From SIG603 sp964370775 (GTDB lineage Bacteria > Bacillota > Clostridia > Oscillospirales > Acutalibacteraceae), in contig CAYJKT010000005.1 in the NCBI GenBank assembly GCA_964370775.1, positions 41,582 through 105,581 on the forward strand: 64,000 nucleotides of DNA, given 5' to 3'. Every line of letters starts with the position of its first letter. Within the stretch, counting starts at the first letter, position 1. The translations under genes and the position numbers were made by a program. Shown here in pieces: positions 25,114 to 32,286 of this stretch. The notes beneath the pieces were generated by a model that saw nothing but the letters and a program-made list of their open reading frames with translations, had not been told where the DNA came from and searched no databases.

Positions 25114-26067
25114 ATGATTGAAATAGAAAAACCACGAATAGACATTGATGAAATTTCAGAAAACGGTAAATATGGTAGATTTATTATTGAACCTCTTGAA
25201 AGAGGCTTTGGTACTACCTTGGGAAACAGCTTGAGAAGAGTTCTTCTATCTAGCTTACCCGGTGTTGCGGTCAAATCTATAAAAATTGATGGTGTTGTAC
25301 ATGAATTCTCAACAATCCCAGGTGTTAAAGAAGATGTTACTGAAATCGTACTTAACATTAAAGGATTAGTTGCTAAGTTAAATTGTGACGGACCTAAAAC
25401 TGTTACTATAGAGTCTGAAGGCCCTATGGGAGTTACAGCAGGCGACATAAAATGCGATAGCGAAGTTGAGATTTTGAACCCAGAGTTATACATTGCTACT
25501 TTAGGTGAAGGCGCAAAACTTTATATGGAGTTAGTGCTTGATAAAGGTAGAGGTTATGTATCTAGTGATAGAAACAAAGCTAGCTTACCAGTTGGTATTA
25601 TTGGTGAATTAGCAGTTGACTCAATTTACACACCTGTTTTAAAAGTTAATTTCAGTGTTGAAAACACACGTGTTGGTCAAAGCATTGACTACGATAAATT
25701 GACATTAGAAGTATGGACAAACGGCGTTATTAACGCGCAAGAAGCTGTTTCTCTTGCTGCTAAAGTTCTTACTGACCACTTGTATCTGTTTGTTGACTTG
25801 TCTGATAAAGGTAAAAACACAGAGATAATGGTTGTTAAAGATGATGGTGGTAAAGAAAGAGTGCTTGAGATGACAATCGAAGAGCTTGACTTGTCTGTAC
25901 GTTCATTTAACTGCTTAAAAAGAGCAGGCATAAATACAGTTCAAGATTTAGTTAATAAATCTGAAGAGGACATGATGAAGGTTAGAAACTTGGGACGTAA
26001 GTCTTTGGAAGAAGTTATTTGGAAAATGGCTTCTCTAGGTTATAATCTTCGTAAGGAAGAAGAATAA
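25114..26067 (+). CDS. rpoA: RNA polymerase alpha subunit
   Basis: This 317-residue subunit nucleates RNA polymerase assembly and contacts UP elements. The N-terminal domain includes FIIEPLERGFGTTLGNSLRRVLLSSLPG; the C-terminal helix-hairpin domain includes RSFNCLKRAGINTVQDLV and the end GYNLRKEE. I chose the ATG at 25114 after AAAGGAGG; an in-frame ATG at 25093 would place the ribosome binding site inside the coding region. Confidence 0.97.
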   Translation: MIEIEKPRIDIDEISENGKYGRFIIEPLERGFGTTLGNSLRRVLLSSLPGVAVKSIKIDGVVHEFSTIPGVKEDVTEIVLNIKGLVAKLNCDGPKTVTIESEGPMGVTAGDIKCDSEVEILNPELYIATLGEGAKLYMELVLDKGRGYVSSDRNKASLPVGIIGELAVDSIYTPVLKVNFSVENTRVGQSIDYDKLTLEVWTNGVINAQEAVSLAAKVLTDHLYLFVDLSDKGKNTEIMVVKDDGGKERVLEMTIEELDLSVRSFNCLKRAGINTVQDLVNKSEEDMMKVRNLGRKSLEEVIWKMASLGYNLRKEEE

Positions 26068-26090
26068 TTTAAAGAATAGGAGTGACAATC

Positions 26091-26432
26091 ATGCCGGGAA
26101 CAAGAAAACTCGGAAGAGACACTGCTCATAGATTAGCTATGCTTAGAGGTCTTGTTACATTCTTTTTTGAGAATGGTAAAATAGAAACAACTGATACTAG
26201 AGCTAAAGAAGTTCGTTCTTTAGCAGAGAAAATGATAACTATCGCTAAGGAAGATAACCTAACAAACAGAAGAACAGTAATGTCTTTCATCACAAAAGAA
26301 AGCGTTGCGAACAAACTATTTGTTGAAATCGCTCCAAAATATGTTGATAGAAAAGGTGGTTACACAAGAATCACTAAATTAGGCCCTCGTCGTGGCGATG
26401 CTGCGGAAATGGCTGTACTAGAATTAGTATAA
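26091..26432 (+). CDS. rplQ: Large ribosomal subunit protein L17
   Basis: This 113-residue protein is the last gene of the superoperon. It starts MPGTRKLGRDTAHRLAMLRGL; the ATG at 26091 is preferred to an in-frame GTG at 26082 that lies within the ribosome binding site TAGGAGTG. A strong terminator follows 5 bp after the stop. Confidence 0.97.
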   Translation: MPGTRKLGRDTAHRLAMLRGLVTFFFENGKIETTDTRAKEVRSLAEKMITIAKEDNLTNRRTVMSFITKESVANKLFVEIAPKYVDRKGGYTRITKLGPRRGDAAEMAVLELV

Positions 26433-26437
26433 TTATT

Positions 26438-26468
26438 AAAACGGAAGAGTAAAATCTTCCGTTTTTTT
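26438..26468 (+). terminator. Terminator of the ribosomal superoperon
   Basis: AAAACGGAAGA and TCTTCCGTTTT form a perfect 11-bp stem with a 6-nt loop and a run of seven T. Confidence 0.95.
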
Positions 26469-26598
26469 GCATGTATGTATAATGTTATGTGAGTGAAGAG
26501 AAAAACTCTACTTAAAAACTCAAAAATTTACAATAGAAAAGCTAAATGACAGTTTTGTATTGATAATAGTGATAAGACGTAAAAAAATTTTGCTATTA

Positions 26599-26627
26599 TT
26601 GTTTTATCTAATTTAATGTGATATAAT
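26599..26627 (+). promoter_or_regulatory. Promoter of the PIN-like protein gene
   Basis: TTGTTT (26599-26604), a 17-nt spacer and TATAAT (26622-26627) lie 30 bp before the ATG. The rest of the gap from 26469 holds nothing else I can support. Confidence 0.65.
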
Positions 26628-26657
26628 GAAACTAACAATTATGTAGTAGGAGATAAT

Positions 26658-27212
26658 ATGATATTTTTTATAGATTTTGAGAACGTTCACAGCAATGGTT
26701 TTATGGGTATAGAAAACTTGACAGAAGCTGATAAGATAATTATTTTTTATCCGAACAATGCAACAATATCTTTAGATGTACACAGAAAACTAGAGGTTTC
26801 TGATGTTATAAAAGAGTATGTACAAGTTAATACAGGTAGCAAAAATTCGCTAGATTTTCAGTTGTCAACATATTTAGGCTATGCTGTAGCAACTAATCCT
26901 GATGATGATTTCTACATTGTTAGTAAGGATAACGGTTATTCTTTTGTTGAGGAATTTTGGAAAGCTCGTGATATAAAAGTAAATTGTTGTACTAATTTAC
27001 TAGCAGAAGCTAAAGTAAATCAAATACTTAGCATTACGCAATACTTGCCAGATTATTCTGATGAAGAACATAAGTTTATTTTTAAAATAATTGGTGCATA
27101 TAAAACTAAACAAGGTATCAACAATGCTTTAGTAAAGAGATATGGAACTGATGAGACAGGTAAGATTTATAAAGCTATTAAGCCACTTTTGAAAGACAAA
27201 AAAGGAACATAA
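26658..27212 (+). CDS. PIN-like domain protein (probable nuclease fold)
   Basis: This 184-residue protein begins MIFFIDFENVHSNG, where D6 and E8 match the first acidic site of PIN/NYN nucleases. Further acids are in SLDFQLSTYLGY and VSKDNGYSF, in the order expected for a PIN fold of about 130 residues. The C-terminal 50 residues look like a small helical domain. RNA cleavage or binding is inferred from the fold; the target is unknown. No toxin-antitoxin partner is adjacent. It has its own promoter and GTAGGAG ribosome binding site. Confidence 0.7.
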   Translation: MIFFIDFENVHSNGFMGIENLTEADKIIIFYPNNATISLDVHRKLEVSDVIKEYVQVNTGSKNSLDFQLSTYLGYAVATNPDDDFYIVSKDNGYSFVEEFWKARDIKVNCCTNLLAEAKVNQILSITQYLPDYSDEEHKFIFKIIGAYKTKQGINNALVKRYGTDETGKIYKAIKPLLKDKKGT

Positions 27213-27340
27213 ACTGATTTAAAGGCGATGAGATTAATTTATCACCCTTTTGTATTTATGATTTGCTATGCTTAAAAATCAGTTTTGATAATAGATTTTA
27301 TAAGTTTTGGTCATTCCTAATAATACTTATAGACGAGGTG

Positions 27341-27987
27341 ATGAAATGCATTTTGAAAGGGAAGAACTAACGACCAAATTGAAGACAGGATTAGAGAGAT
27401 TGTTGGTTGTGCGACAGATATATATGAATTAGAAGAGTATGAAAAAGTGAATTTTTTAAAGATTTCTAAAAAGACAAAGTTCACAAGATCTACGATATAT
27501 AAATATCTTAAAACAAAAGATGAAATCATGCTTAAAATTGTTGTTATGTAGGCAAAGAGATTTTCAGATTACATTGCACATAATTTGAAAAATGAAATTG
27601 AAACTGATGCACAAAAAATAACAGAAGTTTTAACAACTGTATTTTTGAAAGTCCCAAACTTTATGAGGTTATACACTATTTTACATTCTATTAGAGAAAA
27701 AAATATGAGAGTGGAAGCGTTAGCAGAGTTTAAAAGAGAAATAGTGGAAGTACAACAGGCCTTTTAATAAAAGGTTAAAAAGGTTCTACTCTAAAGCTAG
27801 TGATACGGAATTAAGTGAGTTTTATGTGTTTTATCTAGTGTATGCTGGTGGGTTATATTCAATGTGCTTTTCAACTGACATACAAATTAAAGCTATAGAA
27901 ATATCTGGCATTGGTTATGTGGCACCTGAATTTAAACAGATGTTTACAAAAGGCTTAGTATTGTATCTAAATACCTTGGATAAATGA
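27341..27987 (+). pseudogene. Decayed TetR-family transcriptional regulator
   Basis: Read across three lesions, this is a TetR regulator of about 210 residues. ATG at 27341 follows GAGGTG but runs into a stop after nine codons; a +1 shift near 27360 opens the frame containing the DNA-binding helix-turn-helix (KISKKTKFTRSTIYKYLKTK). A TAG at 27549-27551 then interrupts. The frame resumes (AKRFSDYIAHNLKNEIE) to a TAA at 27765, and a shift near 27758 leads into KRLKRFYSKAS through to the TGA at 27985. With two frameshifts and a nonsense codon in one short gene, true decay is more likely than sequencing error. Confidence 0.8.
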
Positions 27988-27989
27988 GT

Positions 27990-28024
27990 TAAATCCTTGC
28001 AATTGAGACTGCAAGGATTTTTTA
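27990..28024 (+). terminator. Terminator after the TetR remnant
   Basis: AAATCCTTGCA and TGCAAGGATTT form an 11-bp stem followed by T. It remains intact although the gene upstream is broken. Confidence 0.85.
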
Positions 28025-28052
28025 ATACACTAAAATTAGCAAGGTTAAAATG

Positions 28053-28081
28053 TTGACAATTTAGTTTAATCGTTATATAAT
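28053..28081 (+). promoter_or_regulatory. Strong sigma-A promoter of the lipoprotein gene
   Basis: TTGACA (28053-28058), 17 nt and TATAAT (28076-28081) match the consensus in full. Confidence 0.85.
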
Positions 28082-28128
28082 AATACATATTAGCTTTAAT
28101 AAAGTAAAGCTTTTTTAAGGAGAAAAGA

Positions 28129-29118
28129 ATGAGAAAAATACTATCTATTTTGATAATAGCTATATTATTTACTGGGTGCAGTACAGCAGAAAGTTTTACA
28201 ACAAGTAACAATAGTGGAAAAGAAATAACAATTGTACCTATCAGTCCTGACGGAGTTAGTGAAGAAGCAATTTTTAATGTCTTTCCTGAAATGTCAAAGG
28301 CTACTAAAGAAAATAGTGTATTTGACGGAGACGACGGAGTAGAATATACTTATGTATATACAGAAGTAAACGCTAACGGAGAAGAAACCGAACAAATTGA
28401 GAATATAGACGTAACTTATTCTTTATTTACGTATAATAAGTCTAGAAAAATTATATATGATGTAGTTTTTGACAAACAAAACTCTGATATAAAAGAAGGG
28501 TCTGAGTATGTCTTAAATAAATCTGATGATTATATAGAGACAGATGAGGTAGTGGTACAGGAGCTGGAAAGCGAGCTTACCGAGTTATTTGACGAATTAG
28601 GTTTAAGTACTGACCAAGGGTATGAGATTTATAGAATATACCATAAAATAGAGGACAGTTATATTCATTACATAGAGATAACAAATTATATTAACGGATA
28701 TGAAGTAAGCACAGAGCCTATAAGAAATTCAGAAGGTGCGATGCCATACGGTATGGCAAAAGGACATATTGTGTATGCAGATGAAGTTCTTGAAATTTAT
28801 TTACCAGGCGCATTTGTTGAGGGTGATAACACCGAGTACATAAACTATGGTACATTATTATCAGAAGAAGAAGTGCTAGAATTATATAACGAGCAACAAG
28901 GTAAAGAAATTATAGGAGTAGCAAAAGACGAATATGTGAACGAAGACGAGCTGAAATTTGAGCTTAAATACTATATGCAAGTTGGTGGGAATTATCCTGA
29001 TGGTTATGCTACGTTATCGCCTTTGTGGGAGATTTATAGCGTAAATGATGACGGAACACGAAAAATCATTGATATGTATGATGCTACAAGTGGAGATAGA
29101 CTATTTTTCGGTACATAA
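28129..29118 (+). CDS. Unknown secreted lipoprotein
   Basis: This 329-residue protein has a lipoprotein signal peptide ending at C17 (lipobox FTGC). The mature part is acidic and rich in Glu, Asp and Tyr, with no cysteine pairs or catalytic motif that I recognise. It looks like an extracytoplasmic beta-rich domain. It has its own consensus promoter, an AAGGAG ribosome binding site and a strong terminator, so it is a single-gene unit. No function can be assigned. Confidence 0.75.
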   Translation: MRKILSILIIAILFTGCSTAESFTTSNNSGKEITIVPISPDGVSEEAIFNVFPEMSKATKENSVFDGDDGVEYTYVYTEVNANGEETEQIENIDVTYSLFTYNKSRKIIYDVVFDKQNSDIKEGSEYVLNKSDDYIETDEVVVQELESELTELFDELGLSTDQGYEIYRIYHKIEDSYIHYIEITNYINGYEVSTEPIRNSEGAMPYGMAKGHIVYADEVLEIYLPGAFVEGDNTEYINYGTLLSEEEVLELYNEQQGKEIIGVAKDEYVNEDELKFELKYYMQVGGNYPDGYATLSPLWEIYSVNDDGTRKIIDMYDATSGDRLFFGT

Positions 29119-29121
29119 TTT

Positions 29122-29155
29122 AAAAAGCCTTTGCAGAGATTGCAAGGCTTTTTTT
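29122..29155 (+). terminator. Terminator of the lipoprotein gene
   Basis: AAAAGCCTTTGCA and TGCAAGGCTTTT form a near-perfect stem followed by T. Confidence 0.9.
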
Positions 29156-29201
29156 ATATGAAATATACGAAGTAGAGTTTGTATCTGTATAGAATAAATT
29201 T

Positions 29202-29235
29202 TACGGCTATGATGCAAAAATTCATCATAGCCGTA
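29202..29235 (-). terminator. Probable terminator of the carboxypeptidase gene
   Basis: A perfect 13-bp stem (TACGGCTATGATG with CATCATAGCCGTA) lies 8 bp past the minus-strand stop at 29244. The minus-strand tail AAAATTTATT is only weakly T-rich; it may also work on the plus strand. Confidence 0.6.
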
Positions 29236-29243
29236 TTATATTT

Positions 29244-30377
29244 TTACATATCATAATTACTTAAAATACTATATAACACCTTGAAAAAATCAGCTTTTTC
29301 AACGCTCTCACTGGCTGTTATGTTGAGTGATTTCAACAAGTTATCACCGATTTTAATATCCACCCTACCAAGTATTGTTCCTTTTTGGATAGGAGCTTGA
29401 ATATGTTCGCTTATTATCACTTCTGTGCTTATTTTTTCCTCCTCGCTTATTTTAACCAACACGTTAGAATATCCTAATACTTCTAAGTTAACGGTGTCTT
29501 TCATGCCACCTGTTATCTCGGCAAAGTGTGGCACTTCTATAACAGGCTGTACTGTTTCCCATGCGCCAAAACCATAGTTTAACAACGCAGTTGCATCTGC
29601 AAACCTTGTGTCAGAACTTTCTGCACCTAGCACCACGGCTACAAGCGACAAAGACTCTCTCTCTGCTGTAACAGTTATGCAACTACCAGCAGTGCTTGTT
29701 GTGCCTGTTTTTAAACCTGTAACTCCGTCATAAGTTCTAATTAACTTATTTGTGTTAACAAGCTGAGTTTCACCGCCTCTAACGCTGTCCATCCACGTTA
29801 AAGTATAGTCAAAAATCTTCTCGTGTTGCACTAGTGCTGCACTCATAATTGCTATATCTTTAGCTGTTGTGTGGTGACCGTCTTCGTCTAATCCGTTGCA
29901 GTTTTTAAAAACAGTATTTTCCATGCCAAGCTCAGCCGCCTTTTTGTTCATCTCTGTCACAAAGGCATCTTCGCTTCCACTTATTGCTTCGGCTAATACC
30001 ACTGCTGCATCGTTAGCGCTCATAATAACTGTAGCTTTTAGCAAATCGTCTACTGTCATGGCTTCGCCTTCTTCAAGCCAGATGTCCGACCCACCCATAG
30101 ACGACGCATGGGCACTGGCGTAGAGTGTGTCCGTTAGATTAAGTCTGCCACTTTCAATGGCTTCCATAGTCAAAAGCAACGTCATTACCTTTGTTATTGA
30201 CGCTGGAGAACGGAGTTCGTCCGAGTTTTTAGAGTACAAAATCGCACCAGTTTCAGCCTCCATTAAAATAGCTGACGGAGAAGAAAGTGTAAGCTCCTCT
30301 GCAAAAACTGCGCTAGTGTTTAGGTTAAAAAGCATTAAGCTTATCACAAAAAAGCCTGTAAAAAATTTTTTCAGCAT
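29244..30377 (-). CDS. D-alanyl-D-alanine carboxypeptidase (PBP5/DacF family)
   Basis: This 377-residue serine peptidase trims the terminal D-Ala of peptidoglycan stem peptides outside the membrane. A signal peptide ends near residue 27. The three penicillin-binding motifs are present: SITK (within SPASITKVM), SAN (IMSANDAA) and KTG (GLKTGTT). A C-terminal beta domain of about 95 residues follows, ending with a possible amphipathic anchor. GAGGTG precedes the ATG. No spore gene lies next to it, so I do not choose between DacA- and DacF-type roles. Confidence 0.93.
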   Translation of the reverse strand: MLKKFFTGFFVISLMLFNLNTSAVFAEELTLSSPSAILMEAETGAILYSKNSDELRSPASITKVMTLLLTMEAIESGRLNLTDTLYASAHASSMGGSDIWLEEGEAMTVDDLLKATVIMSANDAAVVLAEAISGSEDAFVTEMNKKAAELGMENTVFKNCNGLDEDGHHTTAKDIAIMSAALVQHEKIFDYTLTWMDSVRGGETQLVNTNKLIRTYDGVTGLKTGTTSTAGSCITVTAERESLSLVAVVLGAESSDTRFADATALLNYGFGAWETVQPVIEVPHFAEITGGMKDTVNLEVLGYSNVLVKISEEEKISTEVIISEHIQAPIQKGTILGRVDIKIGDNLLKSLNITASESVEKADFFKVLYSILSNYDM

Positions 30378-30433
30378 AAAATCACCTCATATCTTATGAG
30401 TAATTTTATGCTGAAATTAATTTAAGTATTACA

Positions 30434-30691
30434 TTAACCTACATCTTCGTTATATAAATTAAATCTAAATAATCTGCGCTCGTCTTCGTCTTTTTCGCAC
30501 ATAACAAACGCTTCTGCGATTTTACCACCCTCGATTAAAGCAGTTAGTCCAACCAGTTGGCAAAGTTTGCTTCTTAGATTAAGTCTGTCGCCATCTCTAG
30601 TCATTAGATAAACTTCACCTTGACAGCTATCAAGTATTTTCAAAAATTTAGGTACATCAACATCGTGCAATTCTACCATTTGTGGAGCCAT
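30434..30691 (-). CDS. Small conserved-looking protein of unknown function (possible HPr-like fold)
   Basis: This 85-residue acidic protein has GAGGTG before its ATG, so it is likely real. The segment DVPKFLKILDSCQGEVYLMTRDGDRLNLRSKLCQLVGL resembles in spacing the degenerate HPr-like proteins of Clostridia, but I see no phospho-His motif. The match is weak. It lies between dacF-like and polyphosphate kinase genes without a clear link to either. Confidence 0.6.
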   Translation of the reverse strand: MAPQMVELHDVDVPKFLKILDSCQGEVYLMTRDGDRLNLRSKLCQLVGLTALIEGGKIAEAFVMCEKDEDERRLFRFNLYNEDVG

Positions 30692-30778
30692 ATTATCACC
30701 TCGTATATTTTTTTATTTATTTTACCATATATTGTGTTAAAAATAAAGCACTTTTTTATTTTTTATAAGTTTACACAT

Positions 30779-32242
30779 CTATTCATCGTTTAAGCTTTTA
30801 AGTTTTTGTTCAAAAGCTTTTTTTATGGTCTCTAAAATCTTAATTCGTGCATATTTTTTGTCGTTGCCTTCAACAATTATCCAAGGAGCATATTCTGTGG
30901 AAGTCTTTTGAAGCATTTCGTTAACTGCCACTTCGTACTTATCCCACTTTTCTCTGTTTCGCCAGTCTTCATCAGTAATTTTATATTGCTTTTCAGGTGT
31001 GTTTTGTCTTTCCGTAAAGCGTTTTAATTGCTCGTCTTTGTCTATGTGAATCCAAAATTTAAGGACAATCGCACCCCAATCAGCAAGGTTTTTCTCAAAC
31101 TCGTTAATCTCTCTAAAAGCTTGAATACAGCGTGAGTTCGGAGTGAACTTCTCTACTCTTTCCACCATAACTCTGCCATACCACGACCTATCAAAAATAG
31201 CTATGTGTCCGTCTTTTGGTATCTCGTTCCAAAATCTCCATAGATAGTGTCGATTTTTTGCCTCGAAAGACGGTGCAGCTATCGGAATAACGTCAAAGCC
31301 TCTAGGGTCAAGTGCCCAAGATAATCTTCGAATCGCGCCACCTTTACCAGCTGCGTCCCAACCCTCAAATGCAATAACAACAGGGATTTTTTCTTTATAT
31401 ATCGCACTGTGTAAGCGAGAAAGAGAAGCTTTTTCTATCTTTAAAGCCTTTTTATAGTAATCATCAGTTATGTTAGCTCTTAGTTCTAAATCGTCAAGCA
31501 GTGGCATTTTTATTAGAGGGAACTTATACTCGGTAGGCTTTGTTTGTTTAACACCTTTTTCGATAACTTTTTTAATTTTGTCGTGAACGGTTGTTAGCAC
31601 TTTCAGAGTGCCTTCCCATTCGTTCTCATTCCAAATAGGATACCATTCAGAATAATTTGTGCTAGTATCTGTCAAAAGATTATCAATCATGTCAAATCTA
31701 TCATCATAATCTTTATTGAGTTTTATGTCTCGGTCGGTTACTCGCCATGATGTAAAATCATCGTCTTGCAAAGCTTTTAGTCTTGTTTTTTGTTCTTGTT
31801 TAGAAATATACAAAAAGAACTTTAACACTAAATATCCGTCATCAACTAGCTGACGTTCAAATGTGTTTATGTCGTCTGCAAATTCTTCTTGTTTGTCCTC
31901 GTTAACGGCTCTGTTATACCAACTTCTGTCAAAAATAGCTATGTTCCCTTTAAGTGGCAATTTGCTCCAAAATGGGTGAAAAAACGGTAGCCTGCGTTCA
32001 GTATCTGTGATTTTTGGAGTAGAGTGAACTTGATAAAACCTAGGGTCTAGCTCTGTAATTAAATTAGCTATCATCTGGCCTTTACCAGATGCACTAAACC
32101 CTTCAAAAACAATCACTACTCCTGAGCTAGTTTTACTCAAAGGTAACTGCAAAGCAGATATATCTTCTTGTAATTTTTTTATCTTATCTTTTGCTTCTTT
32201 TTTCTTCATCTTAGATTTTAGAGACTTCAATTCATGTAACAT
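30779..32242 (-). CDS. Tandem-domain PPK2 polyphosphate phosphotransferase (PAP type)
   Basis: This 487-residue protein has two PPK2 domains. Domain 1 carries the P-loop FEGFSASGKG and lid FDRSWYNR; domain 2 carries FEGWDAAGKGG and FDRSWYGRVMVERVE. Two-domain PPK2 enzymes typically transfer phosphate from polyphosphate to AMP, making ADP (polyphosphate:AMP phosphotransferase). In characterised members the C-terminal half is the catalytic one, and here its motifs are the more canonical. The role would be nucleotide salvage using stored polyphosphate. AGAGGAG precedes the ATG. No polyphosphate kinase 1 or exopolyphosphatase gene is nearby. Confidence 0.9.
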   Translation of the reverse strand: MLHELKSLKSKMKKKEAKDKIKKLQEDISALQLPLSKTSSGVVIVFEGFSASGKGQMIANLITELDPRFYQVHSTPKITDTERRLPFFHPFWSKLPLKGNIAIFDRSWYNRAVNEDKQEEFADDINTFERQLVDDGYLVLKFFLYISKQEQKTRLKALQDDDFTSWRVTDRDIKLNKDYDDRFDMIDNLLTDTSTNYSEWYPIWNENEWEGTLKVLTTVHDKIKKVIEKGVKQTKPTEYKFPLIKMPLLDDLELRANITDDYYKKALKIEKASLSRLHSAIYKEKIPVVIAFEGWDAAGKGGAIRRLSWALDPRGFDVIPIAAPSFEAKNRHYLWRFWNEIPKDGHIAIFDRSWYGRVMVERVEKFTPNSRCIQAFREINEFEKNLADWGAIVLKFWIHIDKDEQLKRFTERQNTPEKQYKITDEDWRNREKWDKYEVAVNEMLQKTSTEYAPWIIVEGNDKKYARIKILETIKKAFEQKLKSLNDE

Positions 32243-32286
32243 AATAATAGCTCCTCTTTATATATATAGTTAGAAAATAAACCAAT

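Noticed and set aside
26658..27212. Toxin of a toxin-antitoxin pair
   Set aside because: The PIN-like protein has its own promoter and no small partner gene on either side.
27222..27250. Terminator after the PIN-like gene
   Set aside because: The GGCGATGA/TTATCACC stem has a mismatch and a weak CTTTTG tail; too weak to list.
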